The translations under genes were made by a program, and so were the position numbers. Below, piece by piece: positions 26,608 through 39,833 of a DNA stretch of 64,000 nucleotides. Source of the DNA: Ensifer sp. Root278 (GTDB lineage: Bacteria > Pseudomonadota > Alphaproteobacteria > Rhizobiales > Rhizobiaceae); contig NZ_LMJJ01000001.1 in the NCBI RefSeq assembly GCF_001429285.1, positions 316,565 to 380,564 of the forward strand. The letters run 5' to 3'. Below the pieces are notes generated by a model. The model had not been told where the DNA came from, did not search any database, and saw nothing but the letters and a program-made list of their open reading frames with translations. Within the stretch, counting starts at the first letter, position 1, and each line of letters opens with the position of its first letter.

Positions 26608-26822
26608 TTGACTTTCGAGACTGAAAGAGAGACTTGTATTGTCAAGTTATTCTCTAATTTCATCACGAGAGAATAGAGAAAATAACGGAGGAATGGCCGA
26701 TCATTTCCGGAGGTTGGCCGGCATGAAATCCCAAATCCTCCGTCTTTCATTACCTGAAACGTAGTTCGGTTGCCTGATTATGAGCTCGCTTCTTCTCTCC
26801 AGGGGATGCGGGCTCTTCTTTT
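26608..26822 (+). ncRNA. Unexplained AT-rich intergenic transcription unit candidate
   Basis: The 340-bp gap after olsB is much richer in A/T than its surroundings. It holds a TTGACT box (26608-26613), an inverted repeat TATTCTCT/AGAGAATA (26648-26655 and 26668-26675), two GGAGG stretches and a terminator-like hairpin at 26782-26822. No convincing gene is present; a 23-codon ATG frame at 26693 has its GGAGG too close to be used. It could encode a small RNA or simply be the long olsB 3' UTR. Both ends are guesses. Confidence 0.3.
26782..26822 (+). terminator. Terminator-like hairpin in the olsB-tme gap
   Basis: GAGCTCGC (26782-26789) pairs with GCGGGCTC (26808-26815), including one G-T pair, and is followed by TTCTTCTTTTT. 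The loop is 18 nt. Confidence 0.55.
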
Positions 26823-26843
26823 TATAACTTGTAGCGATTTGTT

Positions 26844-26895
26844 ACTATTTCGGCAGACCTGGCGACTTTGAGTGCCAGGCCTGCGCCAAAATAGT
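26844..26895 (-). other. Long imperfect hairpin downstream of tme
   Basis: ACTATTT...CCTGGC pairs with GCCAGG...AAATAGT over about 20 bp with a few mismatches, 14 nt beyond the tme stop. No T-tract follows on the minus strand, so it may be a stabilising 3' structure or an inefficient terminator. Confidence 0.5.
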
Positions 26896-26908
26896 ACATC
26901 CGTCGGTG

Positions 26909-29194
<2,286 letters not shown>

Positions 29195-29297
29195 GTTTCC
29201 TCTATCCTCCTGTGGGCGAGCCTTGCGGCGCGCCTCTTTATGGTTGTCGTCTACAATTGCTTGGGGATAGTGTGCCATCTCTTTTTTCGGAACAATC

Positions 29298-32051
29298 ATG
29301 AATTTCGTGACAGACCAATCGAACCGCGCCGGGGAGGTGTTGTCCGCAGCCGAACTGGCGAGCGAGGAAAGCCGTTCCACGGCCACGCCGATGATGGAAC
29401 AGTTCATCGAGATCAAGGCGAACAACCCGGATTCGCTGCTGTTCTACCGCATGGGCGACTTCTACGAGCTGTTCTTCCAGGACGCGGTCGAAGCGTCGCG
29501 CGCGCTCGGCATCACGCTGACGAAGCGCGGCCAGCACATGGGACAGGAAATCCCGATGTGCGGCGTACCGGTGCATGCCGCCGACGATTATCTGCAGAAG
29601 CTGATCGGCCTCGGCTTCCGCGTCGCCGTCTGCGAGCAGGTCGAAGACCCGGCGGAGGCCAAGAAGCGCGGCGGCAAGTCGGTGGTGCGCCGCGACGTCG
29701 TGCGCCTGGTGACACCGGGCACGATCACCGAAGAGAAGCTGCTGTCGCCGTCGGAGACCAACTACCTGATGGCGCTGGCGCGCATCAAGAGCGGGTCCGA
29801 ACCCGCTTACGCGCTTGCCTGGATCGATATCTCCACCGGCATCTTCCGGCTGGCCGAGACCGCCGAAAGCCGGCTGCTCGCCGATATCCTGCGCATCGAG
29901 CCGCGCGAACTGATCCTTGCCGATACGGTGTTTCACGATCCGGAATTGAGGCCCGTCTTCGACGTGCTCGGCCGCGTGGCCGTGCCGCAGCCGGCGGTGC
30001 TGTTCGACAGCGCGACGGCCGAGGGCCGCATTAGCCGCTATTTCGGCGTCAAGACGCTCGACGGCTTCGGCACATTCTCGCGCGCCGAATTGGCCGCCGC
30101 TTCGGCTGCGATCTCCTATGTCGAGAAGACCCAGCTTGCCGAACGTCCGGCGCTCGGCACCCCCGAGCGCGAAAGTGCCGCCTCGACGCTGTTCATCGAT
30201 CCGGCGACCCGCGCCAACCTTGAACTGGTCAAGACACTCTCCGGCGCGCGCGAGGGCACGCTGCTGAAGGCGCTCGACCGCACGGTGACGAGCGGCGGCG
30301 CCCGGCTTCTCGCCGAGCGGCTGATGTCGCCGCTGACCGATCCGGACCGTATCAACCAGCGCCTCGACTCGATCGAGATCCTTGCGGATCAGCCTTCCTT
30401 CGCAGGCGACCTGCGCGACGCGCTGCGCCGTGCGCCGGATATGCCGCGCGCCCTGTCGCGACTGGCGCTCGGCCGCGGCGGTCCCCGTGATCTCGGCGCC
30501 ATCCAGGCCGGCTTGCATGCGTCGGCGTCGATTTCGCGCCGGATGGCGGCCGGCACGCTATCGGATGAGCTGAAGGAAGCACGCGCCGCGATCGATGCGC
30601 TGCCTGCGGGTCTGCTCGGCCTGCTCGACGCCACCCTTGGCGAGGAACTGCCACTGCTGAAGCGCGACGGCGGCTTCCTGCGCTCAGGTGCCAATGCCGA
30701 GCTCGACGAAGTCCGGGCGCTGCGCGACCAGTCGCGGCGGGTGATCGCCGGGCTGCAGCTGCAATATTCCGAAGAAACCGGCATCAAGTCGCTGAAGATC
30801 AAGCACAACAACGTGCTTGGTTATTTCATCGAGGTGACCGCCGGCAATGCCGGCTCGATGACCGATACGGATGCCGGCCGCGCCCGCTTCATCCATCGCC
30901 AGACCATGGCCAATGCCATGCGCTTCACCACGACGGAGCTGGCGGAACTTGAAAGCAAGATCGCCAACGCCGCCGACCGCGCCCTGTCGATCGAGCTTGA
31001 AGCCTTCGAGGCGATGACGGCCGAGGTCGTTGCGGCTGCCGAGACGCTCAAGGCGGCGGCATTGGCGCTGGCGACCGTGGACGTCTCCGTCGGCCTTGCC
31101 GTGCTTGCTGAGGAGCAGGCCTATGCACGGCCTAACGTCGACCGCTCGCGCAAGTTCGCGATCGACGGCGGCCGCCATCCTGTCGTCGAGCAGGCGCTGA
31201 AGCGCCAGGCAAGCAATGCCTTCGTCGCCAATGGCTGCGATCTCTCACCTCCTGAGGGCGAAGAAGGCGGTGCGATCTGGCTGCTCACCGGTCCCAACAT
31301 GGGCGGTAAATCGACCTTCCTGCGCCAGAATGCGCTGATCGCGATCATGGCGCAGATGGGCACTTTCGTTCCCGCCGCAAGCGCCCATATCGGCATCGTC
31401 GACCGGCTCTTCTCCCGCGTCGGCGCCTCCGACGATCTGGCGCGCGGCCGCTCGACCTTCATGGTCGAGATGGTCGAGACGGCGGCAATCCTCAACCAGG
31501 CGACCGACCGCTCGCTGGTGATCCTCGACGAGATCGGTCGTGGCACCGCCACCTTCGACGGCCTGTCGATCGCCTGGGCGGCGGTCGAGCACCTGCATGA
31601 GGCAAACCGCTGCCGCGGCCTGTTTGCCACCCACTTCCATGAGCTGACGGTGCTTTCGGAAAAGCTCGGCCGTCTCTCGAACGCGACGATGCGCGTCAAG
31701 GAATGGCACGGCGACGTGATCTTCCTGCACGAGGTAGGCCCGGGCGCTGCCGACCGGTCCTATGGCATCCAGGTCGCCCGCCTTGCCGGCCTGCCGGCCT
31801 CGGTGGTGGCGCGTGCCAAGGACGTGCTCGCCAAGCTCGAGGATGCCGACCGCAAGAACCCGGCGAGCCAGCTGATCGACGATCTGCCGCTCTTCCAGGT
31901 GGCGATCCGCCGCGAAGAGGTGAAGGCCGCAGGTCCGTCCAAGGTCGAGGAGGCGTTGAAGACGCTGAACCCAGACGACATGACGCCGCGCGAAGCGCTC
32001 GACGCGCTCTATGCGCTGAAGAAGGAACTGAGCGTCGCCAAGGCGGGATGA
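29298..32051 (+). CDS. mutS: DNA mismatch repair protein MutS
   Basis: A 917-residue mismatch-recognition ATPase. The mismatch-binding FYE motif is in [17 protein letters not shown]. Connector, lever and clamp domains follow. The ATPase has Walker [11 protein letters not shown] (about residues 664-673), [22 protein letters not shown] and Walker [23 protein letters not shown]. The last codons and the TGA stop lie inside a type A palindromic repeat (32042-32087), so the extreme C-terminus (KAG) is partly repeat-encoded. It diverges from tme over 103 bp. Confidence 0.97.
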   Translation: MNFVTDQSNRAGEVLSAAELASEESRSTATPMMEQFIEIKANNPDSLLFYRMGDFYELFFQDAVEASRALGITLTKRGQHMGQEIPMCGVPVHAADDYLQKLIGLGFRVAVCEQVEDPAEAKKRGGKSVVRRDVVRLVTPGTITEEKLLSPSETNYLMALARIKSGSEPAYALAWIDISTGIFRLAETAESRLLADILRIEPRELILADTVFHDPELRPVFDVLGRVAVPQPAVLFDSATAEGRISRYFGVKTLDGFGTFSRAELAAASAAISYVEKTQLAERPALGTPERESAASTLFIDPATRANLELVKTLSGAREGTLLKALDRTVTSGGARLLAERLMSPLTDPDRINQRLDSIEILADQPSFAGDLRDALRRAPDMPRALSRLALGRGGPRDLGAIQAGLHASASISRRMAAGTLSDELKEARAAIDALPAGLLGLLDATLGEELPLLKRDGGFLRSGANAELDEVRALRDQSRRVIAGLQLQYSEETGIKSLKIKHNNVLGYFIEVTAGNAGSMTDTDAGRARFIHRQTMANAMRFTTTELAELESKIANAADRALSIELEAFEAMTAEVVAAAETLKAAALALATVDVSVGLAVLAEEQAYARPNVDRSRKFAIDGGRHPVVEQALKRQASNAFVANGCDLSPPEGEEGGAIWLLTGPNMGGKSTFLRQNALIAIMAQMGTFVPAASAHIGIVDRLFSRVGASDDLARGRSTFMVEMVETAAILNQATDRSLVILDEIGRGTATFDGLSIAWAAVEHLHEANRCRGLFATHFHELTVLSEKLGRLSNATMRVKEWHGDVIFLHEVGPGAADRSYGIQVARLAGLPASVVARAKDVLAKLEDADRKNPASQLIDDLPLFQVAIRREEVKAAGPSKVEEALKTLNPDDMTPREALDALYALKKELSVAKAG

Positions 32052-32087
32052 GGAAAAGTGTGTGCGGTTTTCCGCCCGCATCCCGCC
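32042..32087. repeat. Palindromic intergenic repeat, type A copy 2 (overlaps mutS stop)
   Basis: Arms GGCGGGATG and CATCCCGCC enclose the core AGGAAAAGTGTGTGCGGTTT. The mutS TGA codon is positions 8-10 of the element, so the element begins inside the coding sequence. Confidence 0.92.
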
Positions 32088-32286
32088 AACCGCTGGCTAA
32101 AGCGGCGCGCGCCTTTTTCCTGTGCAGCCTTCCGTAAAAAGGCTATACAGCGCCGCGCGCCTTTGCCGGCGCGGCGATTGAAATGCTGTGTGGTCTTTGT
32201 TCGGCCTCGGTCGTAAGGATCATGCAGGAGCGCTCGATCGCGAGCGAACCACGCAACCAGTCGGACAGGACGCCCCTCGGCACTAC

Positions 32287-35130
32287 ATGGGCAGACACGA
32301 AACTTTCTTTCCCGAAATCCTCGATGTCGCAGCGCTCCGGGCAAAATGCGACTTCATCGCCTCGGCCCATGCCGAGCAGCGCGAGCCGATGCGCCAGGCG
32401 CTGCTGGCCGCCTTCAAGCAGGCAAACGTCGCCGGCCGGGCCAAGGCGCGCGAACTGTTTTATGCCGACGGAGCCGGCATTCTGTGCGCCGAGCGCATTT
32501 CCTGGCTGCAGGATCAGCTGATCACCGTACTGCATGATTTCGTGCTGAACGAGATCTTCGACGCTGCCAATGCGCCGCCGGCCTCGCGCATCGCGGTGGC
32601 TGCGGTCGGCGGTTATGGCCGCGGCACGCTGGCGCCGGGCTCGGACATCGACCTTCTGTTCCTGCTGCCGGTCAAGAAGGCCGTGTGGGCGGAACCGGCG
32701 ATCGAGTTCATGCTCTATATCCTCTGGGATCTGGGCTTCAAGGTCGGCCACGCCACCCGCACCATTGACGAATGCATCCGCCTGTCGCGCGCCGACATGA
32801 CCATTCGCACGGCCATTCTCGAGACGCGTTACATCTGCGGCTCCGAGACGCTGAGCGCCGAGCTCGAAACGCGCTTCGATCATGAAATCGTGCGCAACAC
32901 AGGCCCGGATTTTATCGCCGCCAAGCTTGCCGAGCGTGATGAGCGCCACCGCAAGGCCGGTGATACGCGCTATCTCGTCGAGCCGAACGTCAAGGAAGGT
33001 AAGGGCGGTCTTCGCGACCTGCACACGCTGTTCTGGATCGCCAAATATTTCTACCGCCTCAAGGACACCGCCGACCTCGTGAAGGTCGGGGTATTGTCGC
33101 GGCAGGAGTACCAGCTTTTCCAGAAGGCCGAGGATTTCCTCTGGGCTGTGCGCTGCCATATGCATTTCCTGACCGGCAAGGCGGAAGAGCGGCTCTCCTT
33201 CGACATCCAACGGGAGATCGCCGAAGCGCTGGGCTACCACGACCATCCGGGCCTTTCCGCCGTCGAGCGCTTCATGAAGCACTTCTTCCTGGTGGCGAAG
33301 GACGTCGGCGACCTGACCCGCATTTTCTGCGCCGCACTCGAAGACCAGCAGGCCAAGGATGCCCCCGGCATCTCCGGCATCATCGGCCGCTTCACCCATC
33401 GCAGTCGCAAGATCCCCGGCACGCTCGATTTTGTCGACGACGGCGGCCGCATCGCGCTCGCGAGCCCCGACGTCTTCAAGCGCGATCCGGTCAACCTGCT
33501 GCGCTTCTTCCACATCGCCGACATCAACGGGCTTGAGTTCCATCCGGCGGCACTGCGCCAGGTGACGCGGTCGCTGAGTTTGATCAAGCCGGCGCTGCGC
33601 GAAAACGAGGAGGCGAACCGCCTCTTCCTGTCGATCCTCACCTCGCGCCGCAAGCCGGAACTCATCCTCAGGCGCATGAACGAAGCGGGCGTGCTCGGCC
33701 GCTTTATTCCGGATTTCGGCAAGATCGTCTCGATGATGCAGTTCAACATGTATCATCACTATACGGTCGACGAGCACCTGCTGCGCACCGTCGACGTGCT
33801 CTCGCGCATCGAAGGCGGCATCGAGGAGGAGGCGCATCCGCTGGTCGCCCAGCTGATGCCGGGGATCGAGGAGCGCGAGGCGCTCTACGTCGCCGTGCTG
33901 CTGCACGACATCGCCAAGGGCAGGCCCGAGAATCACTCGACCGCCGGCGCAAAGGTGGCGCGCAAGCTCTGCCCGCGCTTCGGGCTGTCGCCAAAGCAGA
34001 CCGAACTCGTCGCCTGGCTGATCGAGGAGCATCTGTTGATGTCGATGGTCGCCCAGACGCGCGACCTCAACGACCGCAAGACGATCGTCGACTTCGCCGA
34101 GCGGGTGCAGTCGCTCGACCGGCTGAAGATGCTCTTGGTTCTGACCGTTTGCGATATCCGCGCCGTCGGTCCAGGCGTCTGGAACGGCTGGAAGGGGCAA
34201 CTGTTGCGCACGCTCTATTACGAGACCGAACTGTTGCTGTCGGGCGGCTTCTCGGAACTGTCGCGCAAGGAGCGCGCCGCGCATGCCGCGATGATGCTCG
34301 GCGAGGCGTTGACGGACTGGTCCGAGAAGGAGCGCGACGACTATGTGCGCCTGCATTATCAGCCCTATCTGCTGACCGTCGCGCTCGAAGATCAGGTGCG
34401 CCATGCACGCTTCATCCGCGAAGCGGACGCCGCCGACAAGGCGCTGGCGACGATGGTGCGCACGCACCAGTTCCATGCGATCACCGAAATCACCGTGCTT
34501 TCGCCCGACCATCCGCGTCTCCTGACCGTGATCGCCGGCGCCTGCGCTGCCGCCGGCGCCAACATCGTCGATGCCCAGATCTTCACGACCTCTGACGGAC
34601 GGGCACTGGACACGATCCTGGTGAACCGCGAGTTCGCCGTCGACGGGGATGAGATGCGGCGAGCGGGCAGCATCGGCAAGCTGATCGAGGACGTACTTGC
34701 CGGCCGCAAACGCCTGCCCGAAGTGATTGCCAGCCGGACGAAGGTGAAGAAGCGCACCAAGGCGTTTACCGTGACGCCCGAGGTGACGATCAGCAACACA
34801 TTGTCGAACAAGTTTACGGTGATCGAGGTCGAGGGCCTCGACCGTCCGGGCCTCTTGTCCGAGATCACCGCAGTGCTTTCCGATCTCTCGCTCGATATCG
34901 CCTCGGCGCACATCACCACCTTCGGTGAGAAGGTGATCGACACCTTCTATGTCACCGACCTCGTCGGTCAGAAGGTGACGAGCGAGAACCGTCAGATGAA
35001 CATTGCCGCCCGCCTCAAGGCCGTCATGGCCGGTGAGGGTGACGAAGCCCGCGACCGCATGCCCTCCGGCATCATCGCGCCGCCACCGGGTGTCTCCTCC
35101 GCTCAAAGAACGACAAAAGCCGAAACATGA
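32287..35130 (+). CDS. glnD: Bifunctional uridylyltransferase/uridylyl-removing enzyme GlnD
   Basis: A 947-residue nitrogen sensor that uridylylates and deuridylylates PII proteins according to glutamine. The nucleotidyltransferase motif GSDIDLLF begins at about residue 118. The HD domain has H540/D541 in [15 protein letters not shown]. Two C-terminal ACT domains lie near 735-815 and 845-925 ([20 protein letters not shown] and [20 protein letters not shown]). The start at 32287 ([12 protein letters not shown]) agrees with the rhizobial GlnD N-terminus; an upstream GTG at 32188 would add 33 unrelated residues. It overlaps murJ by 4 nt. Confidence 0.97.
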   Translation: MGRHETFFPEILDVAALRAKCDFIASAHAEQREPMRQALLAAFKQANVAGRAKARELFYADGAGILCAERISWLQDQLITVLHDFVLNEIFDAANAPPASRIAVAAVGGYGRGTLAPGSDIDLLFLLPVKKAVWAEPAIEFMLYILWDLGFKVGHATRTIDECIRLSRADMTIRTAILETRYICGSETLSAELETRFDHEIVRNTGPDFIAAKLAERDERHRKAGDTRYLVEPNVKEGKGGLRDLHTLFWIAKYFYRLKDTADLVKVGVLSRQEYQLFQKAEDFLWAVRCHMHFLTGKAEERLSFDIQREIAEALGYHDHPGLSAVERFMKHFFLVAKDVGDLTRIFCAALEDQQAKDAPGISGIIGRFTHRSRKIPGTLDFVDDGGRIALASPDVFKRDPVNLLRFFHIADINGLEFHPAALRQVTRSLSLIKPALRENEEANRLFLSILTSRRKPELILRRMNEAGVLGRFIPDFGKIVSMMQFNMYHHYTVDEHLLRTVDVLSRIEGGIEEEAHPLVAQLMPGIEEREALYVAVLLHDIAKGRPENHSTAGAKVARKLCPRFGLSPKQTELVAWLIEEHLLMSMVAQTRDLNDRKTIVDFAERVQSLDRLKMLLVLTVCDIRAVGPGVWNGWKGQLLRTLYYETELLLSGGFSELSRKERAAHAAMMLGEALTDWSEKERDDYVRLHYQPYLLTVALEDQVRHARFIREADAADKALATMVRTHQFHAITEITVLSPDHPRLLTVIAGACAAAGANIVDAQIFTTSDGRALDTILVNREFAVDGDEMRRAGSIGKLIEDVLAGRKRLPEVIASRTKVKKRTKAFTVTPEVTISNTLSNKFTVIEVEGLDRPGLLSEITAVLSDLSLDIASAHITTFGEKVIDTFYVTDLVGQKVTSENRQMNIAARLKAVMAGEGDEARDRMPSGIIAPPPGVSSAQRTTKAET

Positions 35131-36731
35131 GTCTGGTCAAGAAATTTGCAACCGTCGGCGGCGCGACGCTTGGAAGCCGCCTGTTCGGCTTCATCCGCGA
35201 AACCTTCATGGCGGCCGCCCTCGGCACCGGCCCGGTCGCCGATGCCTTCAACACGGCCTTCCGCCTGCCGAACACCTTCCGCCGGCTGTTTGCCGAAGGG
35301 GCCTTCAACTCCGCCTTCGTGCCGCTCTTTGCCAAGGAGATCGAGGCGAACGGCATGGAGGGCGCGCGGCGCTTTTCCGAGGAAGTCTTCGGCGTTCTCT
35401 TCACCGTGCTTCTGTTCCTGACGATCGCGATGGAACTGACGATGCCCTTCATCGTCAGCAAGCTGATCGCCCCCGGTTTTGCCGACGATCCGGAAAAGCT
35501 CGGCAACACCATCGTCTTTGCAGGCATCATGTTCCCCTATCTCGCCTGCATGTCGCTGGCGGCGATGATGGGCGGCATGCTGAACTCGCTGCATCGCTTC
35601 TTTGCGGCAGCGATTGCGCCGGTGTTCCTCAATGTCATCCTGATCGCGGTGCTGGCCTACGCCTGGTATGAGGGCCAAGATCCGGTGGCCGTCGGCTATG
35701 CGCTGTCCTGGGGGGTCATGGCGGCCGGTCTGGTGCAGCTTGCGATCGTCTGGATCGCCGTGCGCGACGCCGGCATCAAGATCGGCCTCCGCCGGCCGAA
35801 GATGACCGCCAGTGTCAGGCGCCTGCTGGTGCTAGCCCTGCCGGCGGCGATCACCGGCGGCATCACCCAGATCAACCTCTTGATCAATACCAATATCGCC
35901 TCGGCGAGCGAAGGCGCGGTCTCGTCGCTGGTCTATGCGGACCGGATCTACCAGCTTCCGCTTGGCGTCGTCGGCATCGCGGTGGCAACCGTGCTGCTGC
36001 CGGAACTTGCCCGGGCGCTGCGTTCCGGCAATGTCAACGAAGCGTCGAACCTGCAGAACCGCTCGGTCGAGTTCACGTTGTTCCTGACGCTGCCGGCGGC
36101 AGCTGCGTTGCTCGTGATGTCCGAGCCGATCGTCCGGCTGCTCTTCGAGCGCGGCAAGTTCTCGCCGGAATCGACCGTCATCGTCGGTCACATCCTGGCA
36201 ATTTACGGTCTCGGCCTGCCGGCTTTCGTCTTGATCAAGGCCTTCATTCCCGGCTTCTTCGCGCGCGAGGATACGCGCACGCCGATGATCTTCGCCGCCA
36301 TCTCCGTCGTCGTGAACGTCTCGCTGGCGCTGACCCTGTTTCCGCGGCTCGGCGCAAGCGGCATCGCTACAGCCGAGATCGTCGCCGGCTGGGTGAACGC
36401 CGTCCTGCTCTTCGCAACACTCGTCTGGCGCGGCCATTGGGGCAGGGACATCCCGTTGCTGACCCGCATTCCGCGCCTCGCCATCGCGGCGGCGGGCATG
36501 GCTGCGGCGCTGTATTTCGCGATCGACTGGTTCGCCTTCGAGCTCTCTTCCGCCGCGCCGCTCGTGACACGGGCAGTAACCCTGCTCGGTCTGGTCTCGG
36601 TGGCGATGGTGATCTACTTCGCGCTCGCCTTCGGTCTCGGCGGCGCCAGCCTCGGCATGATCCGCCGGAGCATCAAGCGCAAGGCCAAAGCACCGGCAGA
36701 ACCCGCTGCAGCACCGGAGGCGAGCGACTGA
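35127..36731 (+). CDS. murJ: Lipid II flippase MurJ (MviN)
   Basis: A 534-residue polytopic inner-membrane protein of the MOP superfamily with about 14 hydrophobic segments. It flips lipid II across the inner membrane for peptidoglycan synthesis. Signature stretches are [40 protein letters not shown] and [20 protein letters not shown]. The C-terminus is basic ([18 protein letters not shown]). Its start overlaps the glnD stop (ATGA) and its stop shares one base with the next ATG, so glnD-murJ-VOC are tightly coupled. Confidence 0.95.
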   Translation: MSLVKKFATVGGATLGSRLFGFIRETFMAAALGTGPVADAFNTAFRLPNTFRRLFAEGAFNSAFVPLFAKEIEANGMEGARRFSEEVFGVLFTVLLFLTIAMELTMPFIVSKLIAPGFADDPEKLGNTIVFAGIMFPYLACMSLAAMMGGMLNSLHRFFAAAIAPVFLNVILIAVLAYAWYEGQDPVAVGYALSWGVMAAGLVQLAIVWIAVRDAGIKIGLRRPKMTASVRRLLVLALPAAITGGITQINLLINTNIASASEGAVSSLVYADRIYQLPLGVVGIAVATVLLPELARALRSGNVNEASNLQNRSVEFTLFLTLPAAAALLVMSEPIVRLLFERGKFSPESTVIVGHILAIYGLGLPAFVLIKAFIPGFFAREDTRTPMIFAAISVVVNVSLALTLFPRLGASGIATAEIVAGWVNAVLLFATLVWRGHWGRDIPLLTRIPRLAIAAAGMAAALYFAIDWFAFELSSAAPLVTRAVTLLGLVSVAMVIYFALAFGLGGASLGMIRRSIKRKAKAPAEPAAAPEASD

Positions 36732-37123
36732 TGCGCCAGACGATCGCACGCATTGCCCTGGTCGTGCCGGACTACGATGCCGGCATCGCCTTCTATTGCG
36801 GCAAGCTCGGCTTCGACCTCGTGGAAGACACGAGGCTCGACGACAGCAAGCGCTGGGTCGTCGTTCGCCCCAAGGGCGCGGTTGAGACTTCGCTGCTGCT
36901 TGCCAAGGCCGACGGCGAACGCCAGGAGGCGGCGATCGGCAACCAGACCGGCGGCCGTGTCGGCTTCTTCCTCTTCACCGACGATTTCGCGCGCGACCAT
37001 GCGGCGATGCTGGCCGACGGCGTCGCCTTTCTGGAAGCGCCGCGCCACGAGCCCTATGGCACGGTGGCGGTCTTCAGCGATCCGTTCGGCAACCATTGGG
37101 ATCTGCTGCAACCGGCGGAATAG
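36731..37123 (+). CDS. VOC-family (glyoxalase-like) protein
   Basis: A 130-residue single VOC domain. It opens IARIALVVPDYDAGIAFYCGKLGFDLVEDT, has the middle strand VGFFLFTDDFARDH and ends FSDPFGNHWDLLQP, which carries the conserved D-P-x-G-N. The expected first metal histidine is absent from the N-terminal strand, where RIALVVPD stands, so metal binding may be incomplete. The substrate is unknown. It starts on the last base of the murJ stop and precedes trpS. Confidence 0.8.
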   Translation: MRQTIARIALVVPDYDAGIAFYCGKLGFDLVEDTRLDDSKRWVVVRPKGAVETSLLLAKADGERQEAAIGNQTGGRVGFFLFTDDFARDHAAMLADGVAFLEAPRHEPYGTVAVFSDPFGNHWDLLQPAE

Positions 37124-37234
37124 ACGAGGCTGCGGCGACCTCTTGATTGCCTACCGCCACCCGTGCATAAGCCATGCCGTTAGCTACATGGGCGACAAAG
37201 CCCTGGGGCCCTCCACCAGCCTATTGAGGACGAC

Positions 37235-38299
37235 ATGAACGAATTCAAGCCGCTCGTATTCTCCGGCGTACAGCCGACGGGCAATCTCCATCTCGGCAAT
37301 TATCTCGGTGCGATCCGCAAGTTCGTGGCACTGCAGGAAAACAACGACTGCATCTACTGCGTCGTCGACCTGCATTCGATCACGGCCCAGCTCGTGCACG
37401 AGGACCTGAAGGGGCAGATCCGCTCGATCGCCGCCGCCTTCATCGCTTCGGGCATCGATCCGAAGAAACATATCGTCTTCAATCAGTCGGCCGTGCCCCA
37501 GCATGCCGAACTCGCCTGGATCTTCAATTGCGTCGCCCGCATCGGCTGGATGAGCCGCATGACGCAGTTCAAGGACAAGGCCGGCAAGGACCGCGAGAAC
37601 GCCTCGCTCGGTCTGCTAGCCTATCCGAGCCTGATGGCGGCCGACATTCTCGTCTATCGTGCCACCCACGTTCCTGTCGGTGACGACCAGAAGCAGCACC
37701 TGGAGCTGACGCGCGACATTGCCCAGAAGTTCAATATCGACTTCATGGAGCATATCCGCAGCGCCGGCTACGGTGTCGATATGGTTGTCGGCGAAGAGCC
37801 GATCCACGCCTATTTCCCGCCGGTCGAGCCGCTGATCGGCGGCGCGACGCCGCGCGTCATGTCGCTGCGTGATGGCACGAAGAAGATGTCGAAATCCGAC
37901 CCGTCCGACCTTTCGCGCGTCAACCTGATGGACGACGCCGAGACGATCTCGAAGAAGATCCGCAAGGCCAAGACCGATCCGGATGCGCTACCAAGCGAGG
38001 TCGAAGGGCTCAAGGGTCGTCCGGAAGCGGAAAACCTCGTCGGCATCTATGCGGCGCTGTCGGACAAGACCAAGGAGCAGGTGCTGGCCGAGTTTGGCGG
38101 GCAGCAGTTCTCGGTCTTCAAGCCGGCGCTCGTCGACCTCGCGGTCGAGGTCCTGTCGCCGATCACCGCCGAAATGCGCCGCCTGATGGGCGACACCGCT
38201 CACATTGACGCCATTCTCCGCGATGGCGGCGAGCGAGCGCGGGCGCGGGCGGAAAAGACGATGAGCGAAGTGCGCGAGATCATCGGTTTTCTGCAGTAG
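37235..38299 (+). CDS. trpS: Tryptophanyl-tRNA synthetase
   Basis: A 354-residue class I aminoacyl-tRNA synthetase. The HIGH-like motif is in [20 protein letters not shown], and the KMSKS loop is perfect in [21 protein letters not shown] and [15 protein letters not shown] are also typical of bacterial TrpRS. Its ATG at 37235 follows GAGGACGAC. A perfect inverted repeat follows its stop at 38306-38331. Confidence 0.96.
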   Translation: MNEFKPLVFSGVQPTGNLHLGNYLGAIRKFVALQENNDCIYCVVDLHSITAQLVHEDLKGQIRSIAAAFIASGIDPKKHIVFNQSAVPQHAELAWIFNCVARIGWMSRMTQFKDKAGKDRENASLGLLAYPSLMAADILVYRATHVPVGDDQKQHLELTRDIAQKFNIDFMEHIRSAGYGVDMVVGEEPIHAYFPPVEPLIGGATPRVMSLRDGTKKMSKSDPSDLSRVNLMDDAETISKKIRKAKTDPDALPSEVEGLKGRPEAENLVGIYAALSDKTKEQVLAEFGGQQFSVFKPALVDLAVEVLSPITAEMRRLMGDTAHIDAILRDGGERARARAEKTMSEVREIIGFLQ

Positions 38300-38305
38300 T
38301 TGACT

Positions 38306-38331
38306 GAATCCGGGTCCTCGGACCCGGATTC
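38306..38331 (+). repeat. Perfect inverted repeat after trpS
   Basis: GAATCCGGGTCC (38306-38317) and GGACCCGGATTC (38320-38331) form a 12-bp stem with a 2-nt centre, 7 nt beyond the trpS stop. No T-tract follows, so it may be a repeat element or a 3' stabiliser rather than a terminator. Confidence 0.7.
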
Positions 38332-38346
38332 ACTTCGGTTCAGGAG

Positions 38347-38400
38347 TCGGAGCGGACCAAGAGCGGAAGGCCACGGGCACTTTTCCGTGTCCCGCTCCGA
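38347..38400. repeat. Palindromic intergenic repeat, type D
   Basis: Arms TCGGAGCGG (38347-38355) and CCGCTCCGA (38392-38400) enclose a segment containing CACTTTTCC, the same core string found in type A and B elements. The outer arms differ from all other copies. Confidence 0.6.
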
Positions 38401-38452
38401 AACGCGAAAATCAGACCTTGCGGCGGCCAACCCGGGATGTATTGTTCACCCT

Positions 38453-38944
38453 ATGGTCTCGACCCGACTCTCTCGACTTGAAGGTCACCGCCGCAAATTC
38501 ATGGCGGTGATAGACGATACCCCGGAATGCGGGCGCGCCGTGCACTATGCGGGCATGCGCGCCAAGAACTCCAATGGCGGTCTCGTCCTGCTCTATGTGA
38601 TCGCCGATGGCGACTTCCAGCAATGGCTGGGGGTCGAGGAAATCATGCGTGCGGAAGCGCGCGAGGAAGCCGAGGCGACGCTCGCCAAGGTGGCCCAGTC
38701 GGTCCGCGAACGGATCGGTATCGAGCCGGAGATCGTCATCCGCGAGGGAACTGCCACGGAGCAGATTCATGCGGCGATCGAGGAGGACCGCGACATCGCC
38801 ATTCTGGTGCTCGCCGCCGGATCGGCAAAAGAGGGCCCAGGCCCGCTGGTGTCGTCGATCGCGGGCAAGGCAGCCGCCTTCCCGATCCCCGTCACGGTCA
38901 TCCCCGATGCCCTGACGGACGAGGAGATCGACGCGCTCAGCTGA
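38453..38944 (+). CDS. Universal stress protein (UspA family)
   Basis: A 163-residue cytosolic USP-fold protein. RRKFMAVIDDTPECGRAVHYAGMRAKNSNGGLVLLYV is the first strand-helix unit. The C-terminal half (DIAILVLAAGSAKEGPGPLVSSIAGKAAAFPIPVTVIPD) has a diverged version of the G-x2-G-x9-G(S/T) ATP-binding motif, so nucleotide binding is uncertain. The start is the ATG at 38453 (MVSTRLSRLEGHR); the frame is open upstream through repeat DNA, which is not family sequence. The role is presumed stress-related. Confidence 0.8.
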   Translation: MVSTRLSRLEGHRRKFMAVIDDTPECGRAVHYAGMRAKNSNGGLVLLYVIADGDFQQWLGVEEIMRAEAREEAEATLAKVAQSVRERIGIEPEIVIREGTATEQIHAAIEEDRDIAILVLAAGSAKEGPGPLVSSIAGKAAAFPIPVTVIPDALTDEEIDALS

Positions 38945-38966
38945 CCTGCGTCGCTTTTCATGGGTC

Positions 38967-39014
38967 AAGCGGGATGCGGGCGGAAAACCGCTCACACTTT
39001 TCCTCATCCCGCTT
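38967..39014. repeat. Palindromic intergenic repeat, type A copy 3
   Basis: Arms AAGCGGGATG and CATCCCGCTT enclose the core GGAAAACCGCTCACACTTTTCC. It lies in the 166-bp gap between the stress protein gene and nfu. Confidence 0.92.
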
Positions 39015-39110
39015 TATGTACTCTTGCGACCAGAGGGCCATGCCCCTATATTCTTTTGAATAATTCTAAAGAGCTGGGCGACTGTCGCTCCCGGCGAAAC
39101 GGAGACAGAC

Positions 39111-39677
39111 ATGTTCATTCAGACCGAAGCCACGCCGAATCCGGCAACGCTGAAGTTTTTGCCGGGCAAGGTTGTTATGGAAAACGGCACCGCCGAATTC
39201 CGCGACGAGGAAGAAGCCCGCGCCGGCTCGCCGCTGGCGGCACGGCTGTTTTCGATTCCGGGCGTCACCGGCGTCTATTTCGGCTACGATTTCATCACCG
39301 TCAGCAAGGAAAGCCAGGAGTGGCAGCACCTGAAGCCAGCGATCCTCGGTTCGATCATGGAGCATTTCATGTCGGGCCAGGCGATCATGGCTGGCAGCGG
39401 CCGCGCCGAGCAGTCGGATCAGGAAGACGAGTTCTTCGACGAAGGTGACGAGACGATCGTTGCCACGATCAAGGAGCTTCTGGAAACCCGCGTGCGCCCG
39501 GCCGTTGCACAGGACGGTGGCGACATCACCTTCCGAGGCTTCAAGGACGGCACCGTTTTCCTCAACATGAAGGGTGCCTGCTCGGGCTGCCCGTCGTCCA
39601 CGGCGACGCTGAAGCATGGCGTGCAGAACCTGCTGCGCCATTTCGTTCCCGAGGTGCAAGCCGTCGAGGCCGTCTGA
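39111..39677 (+). CDS. NifU/Nfu-type iron-sulfur scaffold protein
   Basis: A 188-residue Fe-S carrier. The N-terminal Nfu_N domain (about 1-88) starts MFIQTEATPNPATLKFLPGK. The C-terminal NifU domain (about 110-180) contains the cluster-binding CSGCPSS. The architecture equals eukaryotic NFU1 and bacterial NfuA-like carriers, which deliver 4Fe-4S clusters to target enzymes. It is distinct from the nif-specific NifU. MiaB, a radical-SAM client type, is encoded a few genes downstream. Confidence 0.9.
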   Translation: MFIQTEATPNPATLKFLPGKVVMENGTAEFRDEEEARAGSPLAARLFSIPGVTGVYFGYDFITVSKESQEWQHLKPAILGSIMEHFMSGQAIMAGSGRAEQSDQEDEFFDEGDETIVATIKELLETRVRPAVAQDGGDITFRGFKDGTVFLNMKGACSGCPSSTATLKHGVQNLLRHFVPEVQAVEAV

Positions 39678-39710
39678 CACCGGACGCCGTCCGGCGTCTC
39701 GCGAAAAAGG

Positions 39711-39754
39711 GCGGGATGAAGAAAAATGTGCGCGGTTTTCCGCCCGCATCCTGA
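39711..39754. repeat. Palindromic intergenic repeat, type A copy 4 (diverged)
   Basis: The left arm GCGGGATG is intact; the right arm reads CATCCTG. The core is AGAAAAATGTGCGCGGTTT, with several changes from the consensus. It lies between nfu and tsaB. Confidence 0.8.
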
Positions 39755-39833
39755 CCTGACCGAGTAGTATCGATTTTGCCGCAAAGCCTGGTCGGCCTTG
39801 CGGCTTGTGGCGTCTGAAAGATCCAGCGTTGAA

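Noticed and set aside
26693-26764. 23-codon ORF after olsB
   Set aside because: Its GGAGG abuts the ATG with almost no spacing, the peptide is featureless, and the next ATG gives only 13 codons.
32143-35106. 987-codon open frame on the minus strand
   Set aside because: It mirrors glnD codon for codon. GlnD matches its family over its whole length, and the antisense product has no recognisable motif.
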